From Bacteroidetes bacterium GWA2_32_17 (lineage in GTDB: Bacteria; Bacteroidota; Bacteroidia; Bacteroidales; GWA2-32-17): DNA of 36,796 nucleotides. The translations under genes were made by a program, and so were the position numbers. Below the pieces are notes generated by a model, which was given only the letters and a program-made list of their open reading frames with translations, was not told the origin of the DNA and searched no databases. Below are positions 1 to 8,981 of the stretch, piece by piece (within the stretch, counting starts at the first letter, position 1; each line of letters begins with the position of its first letter). The stretch lies in assembly GCA_001769035.1 (NCBI GenBank), contig MENF01000124.1:1-36796 (forward strand). The letters run 5' to 3'.

Positions 1-133
1 AATTGTTTATCATCCGCAAATACCTGAGCTAAATTACCGGATTTATCCTTAGATTTGGGGGAAATTATTTTGAATGTTTCACTAAGGTTGTTGTAGTGAT
101 ATAAATATTTTATGAAAAAACAAGATTTGTTCC

Positions 134-141
134 TATATTTG
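134..141 (+). promoter_or_regulatory. Putative -7 box for toxin-antitoxin operon
   Basis: TATATTTG matches the Bacteroidota -7 consensus TAnnTTTG and lies 26 nt before the antitoxin ATG at 168, which would give a leader of about 20 nt. I see no convincing TTG -33 box at the right distance, so the call rests on one element and on position. Confidence 0.35.
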
Positions 142-167
142 TATAATAAATAAAAATCATAAACATT

Positions 168-368
168 ATGGCACGAATTGCAGGAGTTCAATTTATAGAA
201 GATTACAAAGGCAAACCTAAAAAAGTAATTTTTGATTTAAAAATATGGGGACAGTATTTAGAAGATTTGTTTGATGGAATGGAAGCCGAAGGTGTTAAAG
301 ATGAAGAAACTATAGGGCTTGGTGAATTAAGGAAAGAAATTAAAAGGGTAAGGCACATCAATGTATGA
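168..368 (+). CDS. Small antitoxin of a RelBE/ParDE-type toxin-antitoxin pair
   Basis: This 66-residue acidic protein lies immediately before a RelE/ParE-like toxin gene and overlaps it by 4 nt (ATGA: toxin ATG at 365, antitoxin stop at 366-368). The N-terminal half (MARIAGVQFIEDYKGKPKKV) would form the operator-binding or dimerisation part. The acidic C-terminal half, ending in a basic helix (LRKEIKRVRH), would wrap the toxin. The family is not recognisable from the sequence alone: the antitoxin call rests on size, gene order and the translational overlap. Antitoxins of this type normally bind and neutralise the toxin and repress their own promoter. Confidence 0.65.
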   Translation: MARIAGVQFIEDYKGKPKKVIFDLKIWGQYLEDLFDGMEAEGVKDEETIGLGELRKEIKRVRHINV

Positions 369-625
369 GTTATACTGTTATTATTGTTAAATCTGCAAAA
401 AAGCAAATAATAAAATTACCTGCGTTTGCAATTAAAGAAATTTTTAAAAAATTAATTGAACTTGAAACTACGCCATTTCCGCATGGGTATAAAAAACTTT
501 CAGGTTTTGAAAATCTTTATCGGGTAAGAGTTGGCCAATACAGAATTATTTATTATGTTGATAATAATATTTTAATTATTACAGTTGTAAAAATAGGTCA
601 CAGAAAAGATGTTTACAGATTATAA
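365..625 (+). CDS. RelE/ParE superfamily toxin
   Basis: The 86-residue protein has the compact RelE/ParE fold signature. The N-terminus is strand-helix (SYTVIIVKSAKKQIIKLP), followed by a helix and then the core LYRVRVGQYRIIYYVDNNIL, ending in VVKIGHRKDVYR. The basic and aromatic residues of the last three strands (RVRVGQYRIIYY, GHRKDVYR) are where ribosome-dependent mRNA interferases of this family carry catalytic residues. The usual length is 80-100 residues, so it looks complete. It is translationally coupled to the antitoxin by a 4-nt overlap. mRNA cleavage (RelE) and gyrase inhibition (ParE) cannot be told apart here. The stop is only 20 nt before the ketosynthase gene, so the biosynthetic operon could be read from the toxin-antitoxin promoter. 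Confidence 0.85.
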   Translation: MSYTVIIVKSAKKQIIKLPAFAIKEIFKKLIELETTPFPHGYKKLSGFENLYRVRVGQYRIIYYVDNNILIITVVKIGHRKDVYRL

Positions 626-645
626 AAAATAATAATTTATTATAA

Positions 646-1926
646 ATGAAAAGGGTTGTAGTTACCGGAATAGGAGTTGTTGCATCAAACGGTTTAGGAA
701 AAACCGAATTTACTAATGCACTTATAAATGGTAAAAGCAGAATAAAACATATTGCAGAATTAGAAGAATTAGAGTTTGGTTGCCAAATTGGAGGAATTCC
801 AGATATTTCAAAAAGCATATTTAACTCTTATATCGAACTTTATGGAATGCAAACGGCAAGTTTAATGATTCAATATGCAGTAATTGCAGGTTTAGAAGCA
901 TGGCTTGATGCAAAATTACCGATACCACTTCACGATAGCAAAGAAGTAGATTATAATTCCGGTGCAATAATAGGCAGTGGAATGGGCACTATTGATGTTT
1001 ATGGTAACAGAGTAATTCCGTTAACAAATAACAAAAACATAAAAAGACTACGCAGTACAATAGTTGAAAACTGCATGATAAGCGGTGGGTCAGCCTCATT
1101 AAGCAGTATATTGGCAATTGGTAATCAGCTTACCTCCAACTCATCGGCTTGTAATTCGGGTGCCGAAGCAATATTAATGGCTTACGAAAGAATAAAATAC
1201 GGTAAAGCAACGCGAATGCTTGCTGGTTCATCTGAAGCATATTCTGTTTGGTCTTGGTCGCAATTTGATGCTTTACGCGTTACTACAAGAAAACATAACA
1301 ACGAACCTGAAAAAGGTAGCCGTCCAATGAGTGAATCTGCAAGCGGATTTGTACCATCTGCTGGTGCAGGAATTATCATTTTAGAAGAATTACAATCTGC
1401 ATTAAAACGGAATGCACCTGTTTATGCAGAATTAATAGGTGGATATATAAATTCCGGAGGACAACGCAATGGTGGCAGTATGACTGCTCCTTCAACCGAA
1501 GGAGTTATTAAATGTATCAAAGGTGCACTTTACGAAACAAATACAAAACCTAAAGAAATTAATTTTATATCCGGGCATTTAAGCTCTACAATGGCAGACA
1601 CTTTAGAAATCGAAAACTGGAGTAAGGCACTTGAACTAACAGGCAACAATTTTCCAATAATAAACTCAACTAAATCATTAATTGGACATTCGCTTGGTGC
1701 TGCCGGTTCAATTGAATGCATTGCCGCTATTTTGCAGCTTCATCATCAATTTATTCACCCATCAGTAAATTGCGAAGATATACACCCGCAAATTGAAAAA
1801 ATTGTTAATAAAAATTGCATACCACAGCATACAATTCAAAATATTTCATTAAATTGCATTGTCAAAGCAAGTTTTGGTTTTGGCGATGTAAACACATGTT
1901 TAATATTTAAAAAACTTAACAAGTGA
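646..1926 (+). CDS. Beta-ketoacyl-ACP synthase (KAS II/FabF-like ketosynthase)
   Basis: This is a 426-residue condensing enzyme, full length for the KAS I/II family. It begins VVVTGIGVVASNGLGK. The predicted nucleophile is Cys169 in SNSSACNSG. The two catalytic histidines are His311 (FISGHLSSTMADTLE) and His348 (KSLIGHSLGAAG, the conserved GH-GAAG block). The C-terminus has the usual Gly-rich SFGFGDVN. The region before His311 is divergent (ISGH rather than the usual N-H-GT), so it is probably a specialised secondary-metabolism or glycolipid ketosynthase rather than housekeeping FabF. It catalyses decarboxylative Claisen condensation of malonyl-ACP with an acyl primer. It overlaps the ACP gene by 4 nt and heads a five-gene operon. 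No KS partner, ketoreductase or dehydratase is present in the window. Confidence 0.9.
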   Translation: MKRVVVTGIGVVASNGLGKTEFTNALINGKSRIKHIAELEELEFGCQIGGIPDISKSIFNSYIELYGMQTASLMIQYAVIAGLEAWLDAKLPIPLHDSKEVDYNSGAIIGSGMGTIDVYGNRVIPLTNNKNIKRLRSTIVENCMISGGSASLSSILAIGNQLTSNSSACNSGAEAILMAYERIKYGKATRMLAGSSEAYSVWSWSQFDALRVTTRKHNNEPEKGSRPMSESASGFVPSAGAGIIILEELQSALKRNAPVYAELIGGYINSGGQRNGGSMTAPSTEGVIKCIKGALYETNTKPKEINFISGHLSSTMADTLEIENWSKALELTGNNFPIINSTKSLIGHSLGAAGSIECIAAILQLHHQFIHPSVNCEDIHPQIEKIVNKNCIPQHTIQNISLNCIVKASFGFGDVNTCLIFKKLNK

Positions 1927-2165
1927 ACAAATTATTCGATGAAATTAAAGAAATTATCCGCAAATATGCTTTTGATAAAGCATTAGTTGAAAATGCAAAC
2001 GAAAACTCAAAAATCATTATAGATTTAAGAATTAATTCTGCCAGAGTTGTTGATATTGTGTTAGATATTGAAGAAAAATACAATATAGAAATTGACAATA
2101 AAAGCTTAGAGAAAATTATTACTATTAAAGATGCAATGGATATTATTACATCTAAAACAAAATAA
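1923..2165 (+). CDS. Acyl carrier protein
   Basis: An 80-residue acidic helical protein with the ACP layout: helix I, then the carrier serine at the start of helix II (LRINSARVVDIVLDIEEKY, predicted phosphopantetheine site Ser39), then NIEID and the closing helices. The usual Asp-Ser-Leu is Asn-Ser-Ala here, which marks it as a divergent, dedicated carrier. The start is GTG at 1923, inside the ketosynthase stop (GTGA overlap), implying translational coupling. The next gene is a PPTase that could activate it. Its role would be to carry the growing acyl chain for the adjacent ketosynthase. Confidence 0.85.
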   Translation: MNKLFDEIKEIIRKYAFDKALVENANENSKIIIDLRINSARVVDIVLDIEEKYNIEIDNKSLEKIITIKDAMDIITSKTK

Positions 2166-2168
2166 TTT

Positions 2169-2723
2169 ATGTGTTTAATTGGCAACGACTTGCTATATAT
2201 TAACACTAACTATACTACTTTTTTGCGGAAAGGTGCAGCTAAAATAATTTTAAATAAATTCGAGAACCACACATTTTTTTTAGAAGATAAAAATTCTATT
2301 CTCCCTGTTATTTGGACTATAAAAGAAAGTGTTTATAAAATAACGTGCAAACAAGGCAATATCAAAGCGTTTACACCATCAAATATAAAAATAACAACTT
2401 TCAATAAAATAAATAACAAATTATACGGAAATGCAAATTTTGAAGATCAAAACTATTATTTTAATACTATTGTAAAACAAAATTACATATTCTCGTATGC
2501 AACAACTAACCAATATAATGTTCGAGATATTAAACATTGTTTTTTTAGAAATACTCCTATTAATAGCAATAGTTTAAATAATGTTGAATTTATTAGTTTT
2601 ATTAAATCACAAAATTGGAATTTAACATATTCCGAAAATAGTATTCCCAAAATAAAAAATGAAAACAATATTGATATTTCTATTTCTCACGATTATAATA
2701 TACTTGCATTAAGTTATTTATAA
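2169..2723 (+). CDS. 4'-phosphopantetheinyl transferase-like protein
   Basis: The 184-residue protein carries the hallmarks of a phosphopantetheinyl transferase. An early Asp sits in IGNDLLYI (Asp7), the W-x-x-K-E-S-x-Y-K motif is at residues 49-57 (WTIKESVYK, holding the Mg and CoA-binding Glu), and the C-terminus has a SISHD block. The spacing between motifs is unusual and the SISHD segment is near the C-terminus, so the protein is divergent or reordered compared with AcpS or Sfp. The function would be transfer of phosphopantetheine from CoA to Ser39 of the ACP encoded 3 nt upstream. It is 12 nt from the next gene, in the same operon. Confidence 0.7.
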   Translation: MCLIGNDLLYINTNYTTFLRKGAAKIILNKFENHTFFLEDKNSILPVIWTIKESVYKITCKQGNIKAFTPSNIKITTFNKINNKLYGNANFEDQNYYFNTIVKQNYIFSYATTNQYNVRDIKHCFFRNTPINSNSLNNVEFISFIKSQNWNLTYSENSIPKIKNENNIDISISHDYNILALSYL

Positions 2724-2735
2724 AATCATTAATAT

Positions 2736-3695
2736 ATGCAAGAACCATTTATAACAATCGCAATTATTTCGCATAATCACGAAAAATATTTAGAGAAAAC
2801 TATTAATGGTGTATTATCTCAAAATATTATTTACAAGTACGAATTGCTTTTATTTGATGACGGAAGTACTGATAATACCCAAAACATTATTAATGATTAT
2901 TTTACAAAATTTCCTGAAAAAATAAAAACATTCTGCTTTAATGAATCTAAAGGTCCTGTTTTTCGTGCTAAACAAATTTACGAAAACTCAAAAGGAAAAT
3001 ATGTTGCTTGGCTCGATGCTGACGACTATTGGACATATCATTCAAAACTTCAAATTCAATTAGATTTTCTGGAAAATAATCCACAATATTCAGGATGTTT
3101 TCACGATGCTTTTATTAGAAGCGAAAACAATATTCACATAATTGATAATGAACAACTTAAACAACAATCACTTCATAAATATCGTTATTACAGCCAGTTT
3201 AATCATTACGAAGAGGAATTTACACCTTATTTATTAATAATGCGCAACATTATTCCCACAGCTTCGCTTGTATTCAGAAATTCAGATTTTAATAACTTTT
3301 TTAAAAATTACAATTTACAAATTCATTCATTTAGTTGGGCATTTCAACTAAAAATAATAACCAATGGAAACTTTAAATATTTTAATCGCTGTTGGTCGGT
3401 TTACCTCGACCATAGCGAAGGTTTAAGTAAAAAAATATCTTCTGAAAAGTTTACTTTAAATAATGTTGCAATTTTACAATATTTTAAAAAAGAGAAATTT
3501 TACAAAAAATTTAAAAGTACAATTCATGAGAGTATAGCAAAAGAATATGAAAGTATTATCAGGGATAAAGCAACATTTAGAATTATTTATAAATACATGC
3601 TCAGTTATTTATGGCATTCATTCTTACTTTTGTTAAAAAATGGATTATATTATAAAAAACAATATTTAAAACAGTTATTTATAAGTAAAAAATAA
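2736..3695 (+). CDS. Family 2 glycosyltransferase
   Basis: The 319-residue protein has a GT-A fold. It starts with TIAIISHNHEKYLEKTINGVLSQ, then LLLFDDGSTDNT at about 38-48, which binds the nucleotide. The metal-binding DADD motif is at 94-97 (AWLDADDYW). The C-terminal third has aromatic and basic patches without clear transmembrane helices, so it is probably cytoplasmic or membrane-associated. It would transfer a sugar from a nucleotide-sugar; the donor cannot be read from sequence. Its stop shares one base with the start of the asparagine synthase gene, so the two are coupled. Placed after KAS/ACP/PPTase, it suggests that the acyl product is glycosylated or that this is a glycolipid pathway. 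Confidence 0.85.
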   Translation: MQEPFITIAIISHNHEKYLEKTINGVLSQNIIYKYELLLFDDGSTDNTQNIINDYFTKFPEKIKTFCFNESKGPVFRAKQIYENSKGKYVAWLDADDYWTYHSKLQIQLDFLENNPQYSGCFHDAFIRSENNIHIIDNEQLKQQSLHKYRYYSQFNHYEEEFTPYLLIMRNIIPTASLVFRNSDFNNFFKNYNLQIHSFSWAFQLKIITNGNFKYFNRCWSVYLDHSEGLSKKISSEKFTLNNVAILQYFKKEKFYKKFKSTIHESIAKEYESIIRDKATFRIIYKYMLSYLWHSFLLLLKNGLYYKKQYLKQLFISKK

Positions 3696-5476
3696 TGTGC
3701 GGGATTTTTGGACAATGGAATTTTAACAATAAACCATTAAATAACGAAATTTTTAATGCACAACGAAATACTTTATTACATCGTGGACCAGACAATGCAA
3801 ATTCTTGGTTTTCAAAAGATGGAACAATTGGGCTTGCTCAAACACGTCTTTCAATTATTGACCTTGACGCAAGAGCTAATCAGCCATTGCACAATGAAAA
3901 CAATACAATTCATGGAGTTGTTAATGGTGAAATTTATAATTATAAAGAACTCCGAACTGAACTCGAAAACAAAGGACATATTTTTAAATCAAACTCCGAT
4001 AGCGAAGTTATTATTCATGGTTGGGAAGAATGGGAAACTAATTTACCATCGAAACTTAATGGAATGTTTGCCTTTACAATTTTTGATGAAACAAAAAAAA
4101 ATCTTTTTGCAGCTCGCGACCGTTTTGGAATTAAACCATTTTATTATCATTTAACAAATAACAAATTTATTTTTGTTTCGGAACTAAAAGCTATTGTTGA
4201 AGATTCGGAATTTAAAAAAGATATAGATTGGACTTCTGTTTGCGACTATTTTACATACCGCTATGTTCCAAGTCCAAAAACTATTTGGCATAATGTTTTT
4301 AAGCTCCCTCCTGCCCACTCACTTCAAATTGATTTTAATAATAAAATAATAATAAGTGAATATTGGAAACTAAACTGTAACAATGTACAATTATCTTTTA
4401 GTGATACTGTTGAAAAAGCTCATGAATTACTTAATAAATCGGTTAAAAAACATTTATTAAGCGATGTTGAAATTGGAACATTCCTAAGCGGTGGTTACGA
4501 TTCAACAGCTTTAGTTTTGATGCAACATGAATTAAATTACAAACAAAAAACATTTTCAATTGGTTTCGAGAATTGGAATAAAAGCGAAGACAAATATGCC
4601 GAAATAATTGCAAAACAATTTAACACTGAACATCACAAAGAAATAATAGATGAAAGCAGTCTTGAACTTCTTGATAATTTAGCTTGGAATTACGACGAAC
4701 CAAATGGCGATATAAGCACTATACCAACATTTAAAGTTAGTGAGCTTGCTTCAAAAAATGTTAAAGTTGTACTTTCGGGCGAAGGTGCTGACGAAATTTT
4801 TGGCGGTTACACATGGCATCATAATTTAATGAATTGCAAAAATTTATTTAACAAAGAAAACATTTACAACTATTTGCATGGAAACAAATTATCGGGAATA
4901 AAGGGTTATGCAAATGCAATGGCAATGGGAATGTTTAATAAAAAAAAATTAAAAGAATTATTAACACCTGAATATCATAACAACATACCCGATAACTCAT
5001 TTTGGTTTTACAAACAACACTTCAGAAAAGAATTATCGCCTTTAAAAGCATTCCAATATATAGACATTAAAACTTTTATGGCAGAGTTAGTTTTGCAAAA
5101 AGTTGACAGAGCAAGCATGGCAAACTCTTTAGAAGCAAGGGTTCCATTTCTTGACCTTGAATTAGTAGAGTTTATGTTTAACTTAAATGAAAACGTTTAC
5201 TTTAAAAAAGGACAACAAAAAGCTATTTTACAAGAAATTTTGAAGCCTTTTGTTCCAAAAGAAATTATTGAACGCAAAAAACAAGGATTTACCGGACCTG
5301 ATAAATATTACCAAAATAGAGCTTGGTATAAATCCGAGTTACTCGATTCTGTGCTTGTTAAAAATGGCATTATTAATAAACAATTTATCGAAAACTCACT
5401 TAATTCGAGCGATTATTGGCGATTATGGAAAATTGTTATTTTTGAGAAGTGGTTTAAAAAATGGAAAAAAAATTAA
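3695..5476 (+). CDS. asnB: Asparagine synthase (glutamine-hydrolysing), AsnB-like
   Basis: The 593-residue protein has two domains. The N-terminal class II glutamine amidotransferase domain has nucleophile Cys2 (MCGIFGQW) and the LHRGPDN, VNGEIYNY and RDRFGIKP blocks. The C-terminal ATP-pyrophosphatase synthetase domain has the PP-loop SGGYDS at 265-270 (usually SGGLDS/SGGVDS) and SGEGADEIFGGY. All catalytic blocks are present, so it should be active. Such enzymes in polysaccharide or natural-product loci often amidate a carboxylate, for example on a uronic acid or an acyl chain, rather than making asparagine. This is the last gene of the operon and converges on the minus-strand SGNH gene 26 nt away. 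Confidence 0.88.
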   Translation: MCGIFGQWNFNNKPLNNEIFNAQRNTLLHRGPDNANSWFSKDGTIGLAQTRLSIIDLDARANQPLHNENNTIHGVVNGEIYNYKELRTELENKGHIFKSNSDSEVIIHGWEEWETNLPSKLNGMFAFTIFDETKKNLFAARDRFGIKPFYYHLTNNKFIFVSELKAIVEDSEFKKDIDWTSVCDYFTYRYVPSPKTIWHNVFKLPPAHSLQIDFNNKIIISEYWKLNCNNVQLSFSDTVEKAHELLNKSVKKHLLSDVEIGTFLSGGYDSTALVLMQHELNYKQKTFSIGFENWNKSEDKYAEIIAKQFNTEHHKEIIDESSLELLDNLAWNYDEPNGDISTIPTFKVSELASKNVKVVLSGEGADEIFGGYTWHHNLMNCKNLFNKENIYNYLHGNKLSGIKGYANAMAMGMFNKKKLKELLTPEYHNNIPDNSFWFYKQHFRKELSPLKAFQYIDIKTFMAELVLQKVDRASMANSLEARVPFLDLELVEFMFNLNENVYFKKGQQKAILQEILKPFVPKEIIERKKQGFTGPDKYYQNRAWYKSELLDSVLVKNGIINKQFIENSLNSSDYWRLWKIVIFEKWFKKWKKN

Positions 5477-5502
5477 CAACAGTAAATGATTTTTTAAACG
5501 CA

Positions 5503-7287
5503 TCATTCTATTTTTAACGAATCAATAATGCCCATATTCATTAAATTCCATTCTACACCTTTGGCAAACAAATAATATCCCCGGGAATTGCAATGTCCGT
5601 CTAATGGCCAGTAATAAGTTTTTCGTCTTTCACAGGTTAATTGTGCATTGTTTCTGTTATATTTAACAAGGTCAATTACTGGAATTATTTTTTCTTGTTT
5701 AAGTGAATTTAGGATTGGGTTAAGTTCGTAAATACCATCATCACAATAAACAACGGCAAATTTGAAATTACAATTAAGAGATAGTTTGTAAAACTTATGA
5801 AGGCAATTATTAATATCATTCATTGCTTTGATACTGTCATTTTTGTATTCTTCGGGTGTGAGAAAGTATTTGTAATGCATCATATCATCCGTTATAAAGC
5901 GGCAAATGTAGCTTACGGCATAAAACTTTTCCCACCACGGTTCTTTGCGGAAATGATATCCGTCTGAAGTAAAACGTTCAAAACCGCCCCTAAACCTGTA
6001 GAAATTAAAATCGGACGAAGAAATTGCAACAAGAACGATATCAGGATTATATTTCAGCATTCTTTTTTTTAACAACATATATCCGAAAAAAGGGTCGGAA
6101 CCTGCTTTGCCGGCATTGAAGACCGCCACCTTTTTCTTTGATGCCAACCTTATCCTGTCCTCAAGTAGCTTCGGCCATATTGAATCTTGCGGAGTGCCTA
6201 TGCCTTCAGTAAATGAATTGCCAATGCAAATTATTCTGAATTCATCTTTGGGCTTTTCAACTGAATGGTCTATATCCCTAAGCCCTTCATTATTCGTTTT
6301 TATTTCGAAAGAAAACTCCTTCCTGCTATCAATGTAACTATGGTATTTTGGGTGTACCAACAAATCAGGACTTTTACTGTTGCTTTTTAATCTTTTGTGA
6401 AAACCTGTGACATAATAAAACTTTTGTATTTCATTATAACTGGCATTAATACCTTCTAATCTTAAAAAAGTCTCAATACAAAACCAGATTGTTAAAATAG
6501 TAATCATCACAATTTTTGTTCGTTTTAAATAAATACCTGATTTTTTAAATCTCTTAACAATGAGCTTGATAAAAAGCCAAAAAAACAATCCGGTTAAAAT
6601 CATGAATAACAAAGAAGTAATGTAGGTGCTCAGGGTAAATGCGAAGAATAAAAAACCAAAAAACAATACGCATGTAAATAGTACAGAATAAACAATGATT
6701 TTGAGCCAGATAAAAATCTTTTTTGCTTTAAGATTAGAGATATTTCTTTTCTTCAGTAATTTATTGACGAAGAATGACAAAACCAAAATTATTAAAAGAA
6801 ACGAGAGTATTTTTAATATTGTTTTTACAATTTTCCAATGGAATAGTGAAAGCGCCTTTTTTATAAATGAATCTTCACTATGGATGCGGGAAGGAAGGGA
6901 GTATTCATTTTTACCAATTTTATTCCCTACTACATTTAACTCTTTTGCTGAGATTAAGAAACTGTTTTGGGCAATATTAACCTCTATAGAATTGACTTTT
7001 TGTAAAAGTGTATCTTGTATAAACAAATGAATTGCTTTGAGAAAAGCATATTTAATATCCCAAACGTTTTCTTCTGAATATTGAAAATCTATTTTTCGGT
7101 TTAGTGGAGTTATGCCAATTACGTCAATATTGTATGTTTCTTCAGGTGTGATTCCTGTTATTTTGACTATTACGGGTTCATAAATAGTAGCAGATTTTTG
7201 ATATAAACAATATGCAATAATTATCGAAGCTAAGAAAGAAAGTGAAATTGTATATATAAATATTTTTTTCTTTTTCATTAAAAACAA
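5503..7287 (-). CDS. Membrane protein with C-terminal SGNH/GDSL hydrolase domain
   Basis: This is a 594-residue protein. The N-terminus has a membrane anchor (about 9-27), followed by a roughly 120-residue extracytoplasmic segment. Several hydrophobic helices lie at about 155-275. A C-terminal SGNH domain follows: the block I nucleophile is Ser358 in IICIGNSFTEG, block II has NAGKAGSDP, and Asp563/His565 are in WPLDGHCNSRGY. The canonical GxND block is weak (AISSSDFN). This family often acts as acyl- or acetyl-esterase or transferase on glycans. The start may be Met4 (7278), directly before a KKKK tract. It ends the operon whose previous gene, the carbamoyltransferase, stops 7 nt upstream. 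Carbamoyltransferase and SGNH membrane protein are frequent partners in Bacteroidota surface loci (family knowledge). Confidence 0.75.
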   Translation of the reverse strand: MFLMKKKKIFIYTISLSFLASIIIAYCLYQKSATIYEPVIVKITGITPEETYNIDVIGITPLNRKIDFQYSEENVWDIKYAFLKAIHLFIQDTLLQKVNSIEVNIAQNSFLISAKELNVVGNKIGKNEYSLPSRIHSEDSFIKKALSLFHWKIVKTILKILSFLLIILVLSFFVNKLLKKRNISNLKAKKIFIWLKIIVYSVLFTCVLFFGFLFFAFTLSTYITSLLFMILTGLFFWLFIKLIVKRFKKSGIYLKRTKIVMITILTIWFCIETFLRLEGINASYNEIQKFYYVTGFHKRLKSNSKSPDLLVHPKYHSYIDSRKEFSFEIKTNNEGLRDIDHSVEKPKDEFRIICIGNSFTEGIGTPQDSIWPKLLEDRIRLASKKKVAVFNAGKAGSDPFFGYMLLKKRMLKYNPDIVLVAISSSDFNFYRFRGGFERFTSDGYHFRKEPWWEKFYAVSYICRFITDDMMHYKYFLTPEEYKNDSIKAMNDINNCLHKFYKLSLNCNFKFAVVYCDDGIYELNPILNSLKQEKIIPVIDLVKYNRNNAQLTCERRKTYYWPLDGHCNSRGYYLFAKGVEWNLMNMGIIDSLKIE

Positions 7288-7294
7288 GTTTAGC

Positions 7295-8974
7295 TTATTT
7301 CTGAATTAGAATATTTCCAATACACAGATAATCCATTTGGCTTTTCAAAAAATCATTAATTGCTTCATCCGGAGTGCATACAATTGGCTCTCCATGTAAA
7401 TTAAATGATGTATTAATGGCAACAGGAACGCCGCAAAGTTTTTCAATTTCAATTAACAATTGGTATAAACGAGAATTATATTTTTTACTGACAGTCTGAA
7501 CACGTGCAGTTCCGTCAATATGAGTTATAGCAGGTAAAATTGTTCTTGCATGTTCTCTTACTTTTGGTGCTAAAAGCATAAAGGGTGACATTCCATTCAT
7601 TTCAAAAAAATCATTTGCTCTGTCTTCCGGAACTATTGGAGCAAATGGTCTAAAGCATTCACGATGTTTAATCCTGTCATTTAAAATATTAACCATTTCA
7701 GGATTGGTTGCATTTGCTAAAATTGACCTGTTTCCTAAAGCTCTTGGACCAAATTCCAGTCTGCCCTGAAACCATCCTACAGTTTTATTATTATGGATAA
7801 ACTGAGCGGCTTTTTGTAGAAGTTCATCTTCGTTATATTCAGTAAATTTTAAGTTTTGGGTCAAAGCTATGCGTTTTATCACTTCATCAGAAAATTCGGG
7901 ACCTAAGTATGCATGTTCCATAATATAACTTCTTGGGTTTCCTAATATACAATTATAAAGATTAATAGCGGCACCAATTGAACCGCCTGCATCGCCTGCT
8001 CCCGGTTGAATATAAACCTTTTCAAATGGAGTTTTTTCAAGTATTTTTTGGTTTGCAACACAATTCAGAAAAATACCACCAGCTAAACAAAGGTTGGACA
8101 TTTTTGTTTCAGAATATAAATGATTTGCAATTTTAATAAGCGTTTCTTCAACGAAAAGTTGAAGTGAAGCAGCTATGTTTTTATGTCTTTCTTCATATTC
8201 AGTTCCTTTTTTTCTTGGAGGTCCAAATAATTTAATAAAACTTTTACTGTACATTGTTTTACCTTTAGTATAACCAAAGTATTTTGAATTTATATGAAAA
8301 CTTCCATCGTCCTTAACATCAATTATTTTATAAAATTCTTTTATGTACTCAGGTTTTCCGAAGCTTGCCAGAGCCATAGTAGTTCCTTCTTCGCTGTTGG
8401 CATTAAACCCCAGATAAGAGGTAATTGCAGAATAAAGTAATCCTAAAGAATCAGGATAGTGAATTTCTTTTAATATTGTAATATCATTTCCATTTCCATA
8501 TCCATAGGAAGTAGTGGCATATTCACCAACCCCATCAGCAATAATTATTGCCGCTTCATTAAATGGTGAAACAAGAAAAGAACTTGAGGCATGCGCCAAA
8601 TGATGTTTAATAAAAACTGTTTTTCCTTCAAAGCCAATTTCTTTCTTAAGTGTAAGCGGTAAAATAAGTCTGTCTTGCAACCAAAGAGGGATACTTCGCA
8701 AAAAATTTCTATAAGAAAATGGAAATGATTTAATGTGGTCAAATATTACTCTTGAAAATTTGAGATATGGTTTTTCATAAAAAGCAACATAATCAATTTC
8801 GTCAAAGCTAATATTTCCTGCCTGAATACAATAGTTTATTGCATTAATCGGAAAAACAGAAGAATTTTTTATACGATTGAAGCGTTCCTCCTGAACAGCA
8901 GCTACAATTTCTCCGTCTTTTAATAAGCAAGCAGCAGAATCATGATAATAACAAGAGATACCAAGTATATTCAT
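7295..8974 (-). CDS. Carbamoyltransferase, NodU/CmcH (TobZ-like) family
   Basis: The 559-residue protein is full length for the family. The N-terminal Kae1/ASKHA-like domain begins MNILGISCYYHDSAACLL and contains HHLAHA at 124-129, the metal-binding signature. Further blocks are IIADGVGE, SEEGTTMALA and LAGGIFLNCVAN. The C-terminal YrdC-like domain has GRLEFGPRALGNRSILA and FNLHGEPIVCTP. These enzymes use carbamoyl phosphate and ATP to form carbamoyl adenylate and transfer the carbamoyl group to a hydroxyl of a sugar, Nod factor or antibiotic. Seven nucleotides separate it from the gene on each side, so it sits within one operon. The acceptor is unknown; the operon also holds sulfur-transfer genes, so the acceptor may also be thiolated. 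Confidence 0.92.
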   Translation of the reverse strand: MNILGISCYYHDSAACLLKDGEIVAAVQEERFNRIKNSSVFPINAINYCIQAGNISFDEIDYVAFYEKPYLKFSRVIFDHIKSFPFSYRNFLRSIPLWLQDRLILPLTLKKEIGFEGKTVFIKHHLAHASSSFLVSPFNEAAIIIADGVGEYATTSYGYGNGNDITILKEIHYPDSLGLLYSAITSYLGFNANSEEGTTMALASFGKPEYIKEFYKIIDVKDDGSFHINSKYFGYTKGKTMYSKSFIKLFGPPRKKGTEYEERHKNIAASLQLFVEETLIKIANHLYSETKMSNLCLAGGIFLNCVANQKILEKTPFEKVYIQPGAGDAGGSIGAAINLYNCILGNPRSYIMEHAYLGPEFSDEVIKRIALTQNLKFTEYNEDELLQKAAQFIHNNKTVGWFQGRLEFGPRALGNRSILANATNPEMVNILNDRIKHRECFRPFAPIVPEDRANDFFEMNGMSPFMLLAPKVREHARTILPAITHIDGTARVQTVSKKYNSRLYQLLIEIEKLCGVPVAINTSFNLHGEPIVCTPDEAINDFLKSQMDYLCIGNILIQK

Positions 8975-8981
8975 TCCAAAT

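Noticed and set aside
1-166. Open frame on the minus strand running off the left edge (about 55 codons, end of frame reading SPKSKDKSGNLAQVFADDKQ)
   Set aside because: The first half looks like random AT-rich sequence, the putative start overlaps the toxin-antitoxin promoter region, and there is no recognisable domain. It could be the start of a real gene outside the window but cannot be supported here.
646-1926. KAS gene as part of an aryl-polyene/flexirubin cluster
   Set aside because: The partner ketosynthase, dehydratases, ketoreductases and ammonia-lyase expected for such clusters are absent from the window.
3756-4154. 132-codon plus-strand frame inside the asparagine synthase gene
   Set aside because: It lies wholly within asnB in another frame; asnB has all catalytic motifs, so this is a shadow.
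5477-5510. AATGAT...ATCATT hairpin between the convergent asnB and SGNH genes
   Set aside because: Only six base pairs, AT-rich, overlapping a stop codon; too weak to call a bidirectional terminator.
6695-7030. 111-codon plus-strand frame antisense to the SGNH gene
   Set aside because: Antisense to transmembrane-coding sequence, which typically yields open frames; no domain or promoter.
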